A stretch of 64,000 nucleotides of DNA, from positions 1,364,001 through 1,428,000 of the forward strand of contig NZ_CP100461.1 in NCBI RefSeq assembly GCF_024228675.1. The letters run 5' to 3'. Below the pieces are notes generated by a model. It was not told where the DNA came from and did not search any database. It was given only the letters and a program-made list of their open reading frames with translations. Source of the DNA: Salinigranum marinum. GTDB lineage: Archaea > Halobacteriota > Halobacteria > Halobacteriales > Haloferacaceae. A program made the position numbers and the translations under genes. This document shows, piece by piece, positions 8,580 to 16,198 of this stretch; positions within the stretch are counted from its first letter, which is position 1; every line of letters begins with the position of its first letter.

Positions 8580-9359
8580 ATGCGCGTAGCAGTCGTGACC
8601 GTCGGCGACGAACTCCTCGCGGGCGACACGGTGAACACGAACGCGACGTGGCTCTGCGAACGGCTCACCGATCGGGGGGTGACGGTCGAACGCGTCACGA
8701 CCGTTCCGGATCGGGTCGCCGACATCGCCCGCGTCGTCAACGAGTACCGCGCGGAGTACGACGCCGTCGTCGTCACCGGTGGGCTCGGCCCCACCCACGA
8801 CGACGTGACGATGGAGGCGGTCGCCGCCGCGTTCGGCCGGTCGGTCGTCCAGTCGGAGGAGGCGCTGGCGTGGCTCACGACGCACGGCGGGTACCAGGCG
8901 GCCGACCTCGTCGACGGGACGACCCACCTCCCGGAGGGGGCGCGGATGCTCCCGAACCGGGCGGGGGTCGCGCCGGGTGCGGTCGTCGAGTCGGTGTACG
9001 TTCTGCCGGGCGTCCCCGACGAGATGAAGGCGATGTTCGACGAAGTCGAAGGGGAGTTCGCGGGCGAGCGGAGCTACACCGCGGTGGTCGAGACGTCCGA
9101 CCCCGAGTCGTCGCTCATCCCCGCGATGGAGGCGGTGCAAGAACGGTTCGCGGTGACGGTCGGCTCGTACCCCGGGGAGTCCGTCCGGCTGAAGCTCTCG
9201 GGGGCGACCGAGGAGGCGGTTGAGTCGGCGGCCGGTTGGCTCCGCGAGCGAGTGACACCGATGGACGAGGAGGCGTCAGCGGCCGAGCGAGAGCAGCCAG
9301 GCGACGGTGACGAGAAGGCTCGCGATCAGAACGGCAGCGCCGGTCGCGCCGATCGGTAA
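8580..9359 (+). CDS. CinA-like molybdopterin-binding domain protein
   Basis: The 259-residue protein is the MoaB/Mog-like domain of the CinA family. It shows GDELLAGDTVNTNATWL near the start, VVVTGGLGPTHDDVTMEAVA for the ligand loop, and LPGVPDEMKAMF further on. The bacterial CinA C-terminal amidase domain is absent, as is usual in archaeal versions. Bacterial relatives act in pyridine-nucleotide salvage; the archaeal role is uncertain. The last 25 or so residues are hydrophilic and overlap a small convergent gene. An ATP-NAD kinase family gene follows, which would fit a nicotinamide-nucleotide theme. Confidence 0.85.
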   Translation: MRVAVVTVGDELLAGDTVNTNATWLCERLTDRGVTVERVTTVPDRVADIARVVNEYRAEYDAVVVTGGLGPTHDDVTMEAVAAAFGRSVVQSEEALAWLTTHGGYQAADLVDGTTHLPEGARMLPNRAGVAPGAVVESVYVLPGVPDEMKAMFDEVEGEFAGERSYTAVVETSDPESSLIPAMEAVQERFAVTVGSYPGESVRLKLSGATEEAVESAAGWLRERVTPMDEEASAAEREQPGDGDEKARDQNGSAGRADR

Positions 9360-9398
9360 CACCGCCCCCGCGGCCTCCTGAAGCACGATGGGGTTCAT
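9276..9398 (-). CDS. Possible 40-residue membrane protein overlapping the CinA-like gene
   Basis: From ATG at 9396-9398 this frame encodes MNPIVLQEAAGAVLPIGATG and then a strong single helix (AAVLIASLLVTVAWLLSLGR). It overlaps the 3' end of the CinA-like gene by 84 bp on the opposite strand, exactly where that protein becomes low-complexity and hydrophilic. The hydrophobic composition and clean start suggest a real small membrane protein, but no family is recognised and codon evidence alone is weak. Confidence 0.4.
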   Translation of the reverse strand: MNPIVLQEAAGAVLPIGATGAAVLIASLLVTVAWLLSLGR

Positions 9399-9496
9399 AC
9401 TCGAACGGACCTGCCCACCCCGCATAACCGTGGCGGTTCCGGCGACTGCGGGCGGCGAGACAGGGCGTTTTTGCCTGCCCCCACACAACACACGCT

Positions 9497-10564
9497 ATGC
9501 ACGTCGGCTTCGTCGTCAATCCCATCGCCGGACTGGGCGGCCGCGTCGGCCTGAAGGGAACCGATGGAAAGGTCGCCGAGGCGCGGGCCCGCGGCGCGGA
9601 GCCGCGCGCCCCAGACCGCGCCCGACGGTCGCTCGACGCCCTTGCGGCGCGTGTCCCCGACGCGACGGTGTCGACCTGGGGGGCACCGATGGGGGCCGAC
9701 CTGGCCCGGGCGGCCGGCTTCGAGCCGAGGGTAGTCGGCGCTCCCGAGAGGGAGACGTCGGCGGCCGACACGCGGCGAGCGGTGGCGGCGTTCGCGACGG
9801 CGGGCGTCGATCTCGTGCTGTTCGTCGGCGGTGACGGGACGGCGGCGGACGTCGCCGAGGCGCTGTCGGCGGCCGACGCCGGCTCCGACACGCCGATGCT
9901 TGGCGTCCCCGCCGGGGTGAAGGTGTACTCGTCGGTGTTTGCGGTTTCGCCCGAGGACGCCGCGGCGGTCGCCGCGACGTTCACTCGGACCGAAGAGCGC
10001 GAGGTGATGGACATCGACGAGGACGCCTACCGCGAGGGGGAGGTCCACCCCGAACTCCGCGCCGTCGCGTGGGTCCCGGTCGCTGAGAATCTCCAGTCGT
10101 CGAAACAGACCGGCGGCGGATCGGTCGAGACGCTCGCCGAGGGTGTCGCGGCCGACGTCCGCGGGGGGGTCACGTACGTCCTCGGGCCGGGGAGCACCCT
10201 CGGTGCGGTCAAACGCGCGCTCGGGTTCGAGGGGTCGCCCCTCGGCGTCGACGTCTGGCGCGACGGGGAGGTGATCGTCCGCGACGGCTCCGAAGCGGAG
10301 ATCCTCGCGTCGCTCGACGAGGAGAACGTCGTGGTCGTCTCGCCCATCGGCGGGCAGGGGTTCGTCTTCGGCCGCGGGAACCCACAGCTGTCGCCAGCGG
10401 TGATTCGGCGGTGTGACCTGCGGGTCGTCGCCTCGCGCGCGAAACTCGACGACATCGGTGTGCTCCGAGTCGACACCGACGACCCCGACCTCGACGCGGA
10501 GCTCCGTGGCTGGACCCGTGTTCGCGTCGGCCGCGTCGAACAGCGGATGATGGAGATCGTCTGA
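9497..10564 (+). CDS. ATP-NAD kinase family protein (NAD kinase/AcoX type)
   Basis: The 355-residue protein has the diacylglycerol/NAD-kinase fold landmarks: VNPIAGLGGRVGLKGTDG at the N-terminus, the nucleotide-binding GGDGT near residue 115 in VLFVGGDGTAADVAEAL, GVPAGVKVYSSVFAV, and GGQGFVFGRGNPQLSP near the C-terminus. It is longer than classical NAD kinase and fits the COG3199 branch common in haloarchaea. It probably phosphorylates NAD or a related substrate, but this branch is less well characterised. It lies after the CinA-like gene on the same strand with its own upstream gap of 137 bp. Confidence 0.85.
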   Translation: MHVGFVVNPIAGLGGRVGLKGTDGKVAEARARGAEPRAPDRARRSLDALAARVPDATVSTWGAPMGADLARAAGFEPRVVGAPERETSAADTRRAVAAFATAGVDLVLFVGGDGTAADVAEALSAADAGSDTPMLGVPAGVKVYSSVFAVSPEDAAAVAATFTRTEEREVMDIDEDAYREGEVHPELRAVAWVPVAENLQSSKQTGGGSVETLAEGVAADVRGGVTYVLGPGSTLGAVKRALGFEGSPLGVDVWRDGEVIVRDGSEAEILASLDEENVVVVSPIGGQGFVFGRGNPQLSPAVIRRCDLRVVASRAKLDDIGVLRVDTDDPDLDAELRGWTRVRVGRVEQRMMEIV

Positions 10565-10628
10565 GCTCCGGAAGCCGCCAATGACCGACCGGCTCGCCCC
10601 GACCGGAGGGGTACCTTTGATATTGTAA

Positions 10629-10657
10629 CTATATGATAACGTCATATGTCGATATAG
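10629..10657. promoter_or_regulatory. AT-rich inverted repeat upstream of the AbrB-PhoU gene
   Basis: In an AT-rich island (about 10610-10700) the outer arms ctatat and atatag face each other across 29 bp with an inner palindrome catatg. It lies 70-100 bp before the ATG at 10727. It could be a promoter with an operator; the gene's own product is a likely candidate regulator, but this is inference. Confidence 0.45.
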
Positions 10658-10726
10658 CAAAGAGAATTATGTTGTATTAGCTTCACATGGTGAAGATTAA
10701 GGTCATTGAAGGGGAACCAGGTGTAT

Positions 10727-11758
10727 ATGGAGACGCGGAAGGTCCAGCGACTCGGTCCGTCGACGCTGGCGATGACTCTGCCGGCCGAGTGGGCGAAGGA
10801 ACACGGTGTCGAGAAAGGAGACGAGGTGTCGTTACGGATGGGCGGGAAGGGCACACTGACGGTGCTCCCCGAGTCGGCGAACACGGAGGACTCGAAGGCG
10901 ATCATCCGGGCGGACGAACTGAACGCGAACGCGCTCGAACGCGCCATCGTCGCCCAGTACGTCCTCGGCCGACGCATCATCCACATCGAGAAGACCGAGG
11001 GGGCGCTCGACTCCGAACACATCAATGCCGTCTACAAGGCCGAGACACAGCTGATGGGGCTCGGCGTCATCGAGGAGACGCCCGAGCGAATCGCCATCCG
11101 GTGCTCGGTCGACCCCGAGGACTTCACGCTCGACAACCTCCTCGAACGGCTGGAGAACACGGGCAGTACGATGCGTGGCGAGGCGGTCAAGGCGCTCGCC
11201 CACGGTAACCCGGATCTCGCCCAGCGCGCGCTGAACCGCGAACGGCAGGCGAACAAGATCTTCGTCCTCCTCCTGCGACTGATCTTCACGGCGTACCAGA
11301 ACCCGAGCCTCGCCCGCGCCGTGGGACTCGAGGAGGGCTTCCCGCTCATCGGCTACCGGTCGGTAGCGAAGAACCTCGAACTCACGGCGGACAACGCCGA
11401 GGACATCGCCAACATCTGTCTCGACGCCGAGGACAACACGCTCGACGTCGACTCGGCGACGATGCGCCGCATCCGTGAGTTCACCGACCAGGTCGACGAG
11501 ATCACCGTGACGGCCGTCCGAGCGGTCGTCGATCGCGACTACGACCTCACCATCGAGGTGCGGGACCTGTTCCGCGATCTCAGGGACCGCGAGCGGGAGA
11601 TCCTCGACGACCTCCCAGAGATGGACAACCAGAAGCTGCTGCAGGTCCGCGAAGTGCTCGTCAGCCTCCAGCAGACCGCGCAGTACGCGATGCGGAACGC
11701 CGAAATCGCGGCCAACCTCGCGCTCAACGAGGAGTCCGAGCACGTCACGCTGATCTGA
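10727..11758 (+). CDS. AbrB/SpoVT-type DNA-binding domain fused to tandem PhoU domains
   Basis: The 343-residue protein starts with a SpoVT/AbrB swapped-hairpin domain (METRKVQRLGPSTLAMTLPAEWAK, EKGDEVSLRMGGKGTLTVLP; residues 1-50). Two helical PhoU-like repeats follow (about 115-215 and 225-325), with the acidic helical segments DNAEDIANICLDAEDN and LRDREREILDDLPEM. PhoU proteins sense phosphate-transporter state; haloarchaeal fusions with AbrB are thought to regulate transcription of phosphate genes. No pst transporter is adjacent, so the target is not visible. ATG 10727 is used because the AbrB domain begins directly; the seven codons before it are not conserved-looking. Confidence 0.88.
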   Translation: METRKVQRLGPSTLAMTLPAEWAKEHGVEKGDEVSLRMGGKGTLTVLPESANTEDSKAIIRADELNANALERAIVAQYVLGRRIIHIEKTEGALDSEHINAVYKAETQLMGLGVIEETPERIAIRCSVDPEDFTLDNLLERLENTGSTMRGEAVKALAHGNPDLAQRALNRERQANKIFVLLLRLIFTAYQNPSLARAVGLEEGFPLIGYRSVAKNLELTADNAEDIANICLDAEDNTLDVDSATMRRIREFTDQVDEITVTAVRAVVDRDYDLTIEVRDLFRDLRDREREILDDLPEMDNQKLLQVREVLVSLQQTAQYAMRNAEIAANLALNEESEHVTLI

Positions 11759-11761
11759 GAC

Positions 11762-12361
11762 CTACCCCAAGGGTGGGGCCGTTCGCGACGCCAACCGGAC
11801 GAAGAGGAGGAGTGACACGACGACGCCGGCCACCAGGTAGCTCCCGATCGCCGCGACGCCGGGACGGAGCAGTTCGGTCGCGCGATCCCCGTGGAGATCG
11901 ACGGCCGTCCGGAACGTGGAGACGCGGACGAAGAGGGCGAGTGCCGGCAGGAAAAACAGCAGCCCGGCCAGCAGGAGGCCGCCAGCGACCGACACCACGT
12001 CGGCGGGAACGCCGCCGATCACGCCGGTCTCGACCCCCCGGTGCCTGTGGACCCAGGCGACGAGGCGGAGCGTCGGGGCCGTCCAGAGCCACGCCGCGAG
12101 GACGCTACAGGTCAGGTGATACCCCACGACCCGGCGGAGCGGCGTCTCCACGCCGTAGGTCGGCATCGTCCACGGGGGGACGAACCCGACACCCCAGCGG
12201 GGCAGCAACGGAAGTGTGAGGAGCCCGCTCGCGATCCCGACGGGGAGCCAGAGCTGGACGTCCAACGCGGCGACGAGAAGCAGGTCCGGGCCCTCCAGCA
12301 CCAGCGCGAAGCCAAGGAACACCGCCACGAGGTGGAGGGCGCGGACGGCTCCGTCCCTCAT
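11762..12361 (-). CDS. Multi-helix membrane protein, unknown function
   Basis: The 199-residue protein has about five hydrophobic segments, for example LHLVAVFLGFALVLEG near the N-terminus, AGGLLLAGLLFFLPALALF in the middle and SYLVAGVVVSLLLFVRLA at the end. No domain is recognised. It ends three bases from the stop of the convergent AbrB-PhoU gene, so the two genes meet tail to tail. Confidence 0.65.
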   Translation of the reverse strand: MRDGAVRALHLVAVFLGFALVLEGPDLLLVAALDVQLWLPVGIASGLLTLPLLPRWGVGFVPPWTMPTYGVETPLRRVVGYHLTCSVLAAWLWTAPTLRLVAWVHRHRGVETGVIGGVPADVVSVAGGLLLAGLLFFLPALALFVRVSTFRTAVDLHGDRATELLRPGVAAIGSYLVAGVVVSLLLFVRLASRTAPPLG

Positions 12362-12603
12362 CGTACTCGTCCGGTGCCCACGCTCCGGGCGGCGTCACCA
12401 CTCGACGCGCCGGGGGCCGGCGACTGCGGTGAGCGCGCCCGACTCGACGCACGACCGTGCCGTGTCATCGGTTCACAGGTCACGGTACGGCCACCCGAGG
12501 TTTCACGCTTCCGGCGACGGAGACGGTGCCGGACGGCCCGACCCCGTTCCGTGTGTCGGCGACCGAGGGGGTCCCCCCGACGGCGCGGCCGGATCGGTCC
12601 GGT

Positions 12604-13827
12604 CTATCGGACAGGCGCGCGGGTCTCGCCGAGCAGTCCGCCGTCGTCGGTCGGCGTCGACTCCGGCTCCGGGGTCCGTGTCGCCTCGCCGCCGTTTAGC
12701 AGTCCGCCGTCGTCGGTCGGTGTCGGGACATCCGTCGTGGTCGGTGCCGGTGTCGCCGTCGGGACAGTCGTCGTGGTCGCCGTGGTGGTTCGTCCGTCGG
12801 GCACCGCCGTCTCGGTCGTCGTCACCCGGTCCGAGCCGGAGGTGGTCTCCGCCCCGCTCGCGGTCGCGGTCGACTCCGGTTTGGTCCCGAAGACGTCGGT
12901 CTCGACGGTCTTCGTGTACGTCAGCGCGGTCAGCGGTACCTCGATGGTGGTGGCCTGGAGGTCGAGGCGGGCGGCGAAGTCGATCTCGAGTTCGGAGACC
13001 TGGTTCCGTTCGACGTGCGTCACCCACCACTCGTCGAGGTTCTCGTTCCGGATCCGGGTCGTCGTTTCGATCGTCCGCGTCTCGCCGGGCGGGATCACGA
13101 CGCCGCCGTCTGTCGCTCCCTCGCCGAGGGTGACGTCGTTCATCGACACGTCGTAGCCCACCTCGGTCATCCCCACGGGGTACGGCTTCGGGTTGTAGAC
13201 GACGAACGCGAGGTCGAGTTCGGTCGTCTCCGTCGTCACCGCGCCCCACGACGCGCTCGTCTCGTTGACGTAGACGACGGGGTCGGTGACGAGCGGGGCG
13301 CTGGCGTTCACCGGCCGTGGCTCCGTCGAGTCGAACTCCGAGAGCAGGTCGGTCTCGACGGTGCGAGTGACCTGCGGGGCCCCGAACGGCGAGTCGACGG
13401 CCGAGGAGTGGACGGCCGCGTCGACCGTCAGCGTGGTGCGTTCGTCGTTGCGGACGTGGCTCACCCACCACGTCGGGATCCGGTCGTTCGCCAGGGTCGT
13501 CCGGAAGGGCAGCACCGACTGCCCGGGCGGGACCGACACGCCGGCCTTCGTCCCCTCCGCCATCCGGACCCCGTTCATCTCGACGGCGTAGTCGACGGTG
13601 AGGCCGCCGAGCGACGCGCCGACCGGGTTGGGGTTCGAGACGGTGAGGTTCGACTCGACGACGGTCGCGCTCTCGTTGACGCCGCCGAAGCGGTTCTCGA
13701 CGCCGGTGACGGTGGGCGAGCCGAGGATCCCGAGCGCGACGGCCGCACCGACCACGGCGACGAGAACGACCACGACACCCACGACCGTCCGTCGCGGCGA
13801 GTCCGACAGCGTCGAACGAACGTCCAT
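12604..13827 (-). CDS. LEA14/WHy-domain protein with N-terminal anchor and Thr-rich tail
   Basis: The 407-residue protein has one N-terminal transmembrane helix (about 14-36, VVGVVVVLVAVVGAAVALGI). Two similar LEA14-like (WHy) beta domains follow, about 40-165 and 190-310, each containing an NPNP or NPKP turn, a PPG(Q/E) segment and a TWWVSHV or EWWVTHV strand. Such domains occur in desiccation-related and archaeal surface proteins. A Thr/Pro/Ser-rich stalk (about 320-407) carries the block PTDDGGLL twice. The protein is probably held at the outer membrane face. ATG at 13825-13827 is chosen because upstream sequence is unrelated. Confidence 0.8.
   Translation of the reverse strand: MDVRSTLSDSPRRTVVGVVVVLVAVVGAAVALGILGSPTVTGVENRFGGVNESATVVESNLTVSNPNPVGASLGGLTVDYAVEMNGVRMAEGTKAGVSVPPGQSVLPFRTTLANDRIPTWWVSHVRNDERTTLTVDAAVHSSAVDSPFGAPQVTRTVETDLLSEFDSTEPRPVNASAPLVTDPVVYVNETSASWGAVTTETTELDLAFVVYNPKPYPVGMTEVGYDVSMNDVTLGEGATDGGVVIPPGETRTIETTTRIRNENLDEWWVTHVERNQVSELEIDFAARLDLQATTIEVPLTALTYTKTVETDVFGTKPESTATASGAETTSGSDRVTTTETAVPDGRTTTATTTTVPTATPAPTTTDVPTPTDDGGLLNGGEATRTPEPESTPTDDGGLLGETRAPVR
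12632..12720. repeat. Perfect 23-bp direct repeat inside the LEA14-like gene
   Basis: The 23-bp block beginning agcagtccgccgtcgtcggt occurs at 12632-12654 and 12698-12720, 66 bp apart, so the copies are in frame. They encode the repeated TPTDDGGLL segment of the C-terminal tail and look like a recent internal duplication. Confidence 0.9.
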
Positions 13828-13929
13828 GCCCGGAGTGGCCCAACGGTGTACAAAAATCCTCGTCTCTCGGGATCGAACGTGAGACGCGGTGTCGAATGAA
13901 CTAAGTACGCACTCGCGCTTCCCCGAAAC

Positions 13930-14109
13930 ATGGAATCTACGGTCAGCTCCGACAAGGGAATCGGCTTCGCAGTGGTACTCTCCCTCCTGACGCTCGTCGG
14001 TGCCGCAGTGATGCTCGCCGGTCCCGGACAGCTGACGAAGGCGTGGGGGTTCGCCCTGGCGATGGTGGCCGCGATGCTGGCGGTCGTCTTCACCCAGCTG
14101 TACTGGTAA
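13930..14109 (+). CDS. Small two-helix membrane protein
   Basis: ATG at 13930 begins a 59-residue protein with two hydrophobic helices, about residues 11-31 (IGFAVVLSLLTLVGAAVMLA) and 39-57 (WGFALAMVAAMLAVVFTQL), joined by a GPGQLTKA turn. It is divergent from the LEA14-like gene with a 102-bp gap that must hold both promoters. The hydrophobicity pattern and clean stop support a real gene of unknown function. Confidence 0.7.
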   Translation: MESTVSSDKGIGFAVVLSLLTLVGAAVMLAGPGQLTKAWGFALAMVAAMLAVVFTQLYW

Positions 14110-14181
14110 CACCTACGCCCTGTTCTCGGGATTGAGGTTCCACAAGTAACCGTTAAGAACGTCTGCGCCATAGCCTGAACG

Positions 14182-14406
14182 ATGACTGAATACACCGAGG
14201 AAGAGAAGCGGATTGTCGCGTACCTGCGAGAGAGTGTCTCGTGTGGGGAGCGGTATTTCCGTGCTAAGAACATCGCCGAGGCGATCGGCCTGTCGGCGAA
14301 ACAGGTCGGCGCGCGGCTCCCCACGCTCGCGGAGAAATCCGACGAGGTCGACATCGAAAAGTGGGGCCGCGCCCGGTCGACGACCTGGCGCGTGACGCCG
14401 TCCTGA
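14182..14406 (+). CDS. Small winged-helix-like protein (DUF7123-type)
   Basis: The 74-residue protein has the pattern of a compact winged helix: EEEKRIVAYLRESV, then ERYFRAKNIAEAIGLSAKQVGARLPTLA as the helix-turn-helix, then a wing (EVDIEKWGRARSTTWRV). It resembles a small haloarchaeal family of presumed DNA-binding proteins. A TATA-like stretch (taaccgttaagaa, about 14147-14159) lies about 27 bp upstream, suggesting a leaderless transcript. The target is unknown. Confidence 0.75.
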   Translation: MTEYTEEEKRIVAYLRESVSCGERYFRAKNIAEAIGLSAKQVGARLPTLAEKSDEVDIEKWGRARSTTWRVTPS

Positions 14407-14476
14407 GTCTCTTCCTCGGTTCCGTCCACTGGCTCTGTGCTCCGCTCTCTTCGTGCGGTCCCGGACGATTCCGCGC

Positions 14477-14485
14477 TTTTTTATC
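14477..14485 (+). promoter_or_regulatory. TATA-like box of the START-like/amidase pair
   Basis: The stretch ttttttatc lies 22-30 bases before the ATG at 14507 and stands out in GC-rich DNA, the usual position for a leaderless haloarchaeal promoter. Confidence 0.6.
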
Positions 14486-14506
14486 GGCTCGCACCGATCT
14501 ACTCGT

Positions 14507-14941
14507 ATGACAGTCCGTGTCCAGCGGACCTTCGAGTTCGACGCTCCGGGCGAGCGGGTCTGGGAGTTCATCTCCGACCCCGGCAAGCGTGCCGAGGCGA
14601 TCAGCGTCGTCGAACGGTTCGAGGTCGGCGAAAGCGGCGACCGGGCCACGTGGCACATCACGCTTCCCATCCCCGTCATCAGCCAGACGGCCGAGGTGGA
14701 GACGCGCGACGTCGTCGTCGACCCGCCACAGTACGTCAAGTTCGTCGGCAAGTCGCGGGTGATGCGCGTCACCGGCGAACACACCGTCGAGCGGGTCGAC
14801 GACTCGTCGTGTCGATTGGTCAATGAGTTCGTCGTCGACGGCCGGCTGCCGGGCGTCGAGCGCTTCTTCAAGAAGAACCTCGATCGCGAGCTCCGGAACC
14901 TCGAACGGGCGCTCCGGCGCGAGCTCGAACTCACGGCGTAG
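14507..14941 (+). CDS. SRPBCC (START-like) family protein
   Basis: The 144-residue protein matches the polyketide-cyclase/START-like fold: FEFDAPGERVWEFISDPGKRAEAI for the first strand and helices, DPPQYVKFVGKS and HTVERVDDSSCRLVNEFVVDG for the sheet, and a long C-terminal helix (KKNLDRELRNLERALRREL). Such proteins bind hydrophobic ligands or act as carbon-monoxide-dehydrogenase G-like factors. ATG at 14507 is chosen for the TATA box upstream and the fold start. Its stop codon is followed at once by the ATG of the nitrilase-family gene, so the pair is coupled. Confidence 0.82.
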   Translation: MTVRVQRTFEFDAPGERVWEFISDPGKRAEAISVVERFEVGESGDRATWHITLPIPVISQTAEVETRDVVVDPPQYVKFVGKSRVMRVTGEHTVERVDDSSCRLVNEFVVDGRLPGVERFFKKNLDRELRNLERALRRELELTA

Positions 14942-15751
14942 ATGCAGCTCACGCTCATCCAACTCGAACAACGGACCGGGGACGTCGCCGGGAACCACGA
15001 CCGCGCGACCGCCGCCATCGAGCGCGCCGCGGCCCGGGGTGCCGACCTCGTCGCCCTCCCGGAGCTGTGGAACGTCGGCTACTTCGCGTTCGAGTCGTAC
15101 GCCCGGGAGGCCGAGGGCGTCGAAGGCCCCACGCTGTCGGCGATGAGCGCCCTCGCCGACCGGCACGACGTCGGCCTCCTCGCGGGGAGCATCGTCGAGG
15201 ACCTCGCCGCGTCCGCCGACGCCGGCGTCGACGTGCCCGTCGACGAGGGCCTGGCCAACACCGCGGTCTTCTTCGACCGTGACGGCCGCCGCCGGGCGGT
15301 CTACCGGAAACACCACCTGTTCGGCTACGGCTCGGCCGAGACCCGACTCCTGACCCCCGGCGAACGCCTCCCGACCGTCGACTTCGAGGGGTTCACGATC
15401 GGCTTTACGACGTGTTACGACCTCCGTTTCCCCGAACTCTACCGCGAGTTGGCGGCGGCGGAGACGACGCTCGTCCTCGTGCCGAGCGCCTGGCCCTACC
15501 CCCGGGTCGAACACTGGCAACTGCTCCCGCGGGCCCGCGCCGTCGAGAACCTCGTCTACGTCGCGACGATCAACGGGGCCGCGGAGTTCGACGACGCGAC
15601 GCTCCTGGGGCGATCGACTATCTACGACCCGTGGGGGACGCTGCTGGCCAGCGCCGGCGACGAGCCCACGCTCGTCACCACCGAGGTGACGCCCGAGCGC
15701 GTCGACGAGATCCGCGAGGAGTTCCCGGCGTGGAACGACCGTCGTCGATGA
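14942..15751 (+). CDS. Carbon-nitrogen hydrolase (nitrilase superfamily amidase)
   Basis: The 269-residue protein has the full catalytic triad of the nitrilase superfamily: Glu41 in ALPELWNVGY, Lys123 in YRKHHLFGYG, and Cys158 in TTCYDLRFPELYRE. Family enzymes hydrolyse amides or nitriles through a thioester; the closest layout is the omega-amidase/Nit-type group. The substrate is not readable. The start codon directly abuts the stop of the START-like gene, and nothing follows on this strand for 439 bp. Confidence 0.92.
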   Translation: MQLTLIQLEQRTGDVAGNHDRATAAIERAAARGADLVALPELWNVGYFAFESYAREAEGVEGPTLSAMSALADRHDVGLLAGSIVEDLAASADAGVDVPVDEGLANTAVFFDRDGRRRAVYRKHHLFGYGSAETRLLTPGERLPTVDFEGFTIGFTTCYDLRFPELYRELAAAETTLVLVPSAWPYPRVEHWQLLPRARAVENLVYVATINGAAEFDDATLLGRSTIYDPWGTLLASAGDEPTLVTTEVTPERVDEIREEFPAWNDRRR

Positions 15752-16190
15752 CCGTTCACGTTCGCGGTCGAACACGTTCGACCCATCCGCAGTCGGTGGG
15801 TTTAACTCGCTGCTCCCCATAGCAGTATTCGCCAACGACCGACGCTTTTCTCGTCGAAGTTGGCACTCAACGAAAACACCGCGTCGACGCCGCAGTATCG
15901 GGGTCTACTGTGGCACTTCCCGGAACGTTCGGCCTGCCCCTGAGCCCGGCAGGGGTGCGCCTTCGCCTCCGGTTCACTCCACCGTGCCTCCCGTTTTGAC
16001 CGTCTCTCGCCTCCGGAGCAGCCGGTAGTCGACGCTTCACTCGCCGACACGGCGAACTCACTGTCCGCGTCGTCCGTACCCTCGGCTCACGCGCTACCGC
16101 ACCTCGACACGGGAACGAACGAGAGCGACCACGTCGACCCGTTCGACGGGACGCATCTGTCATCTGTCCTCAGTCGTCAGTCGTCAGTCG
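15752..16190. other. 439-bp intergenic region between convergent genes
   Basis: No coding frame looks real on either strand. The interval separates the convergent amidase and aldehyde dehydrogenase genes. It contains a short imperfect hairpin (gcccctg and caggggt around an agcccgg loop, near 15937-15957) that could act in termination, and ends in the heptamer repeat array described separately. Confidence 0.5.
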
Positions 16191-16198
16191 TCAGTCGT
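16171..16198. repeat. Four tandem copies of the heptamer cagtcgt
   Basis: The unit cagtcgt repeats exactly four times and runs across the stop codon (16191-16193) of the aldehyde dehydrogenase gene into its last codons. It may have arisen by slippage. Confidence 0.9.

Noticed and set aside
14264-15835. A 523-codon open frame on the minus strand
   Set aside because: It is antisense to the START-like and nitrilase-family genes, which have clear catalytic motifs; high GC makes long false frames common.
16171-16198. Short repeat array as a CRISPR
   Set aside because: Units are 7 bp, directly adjacent and without spacers; no cas gene is nearby.
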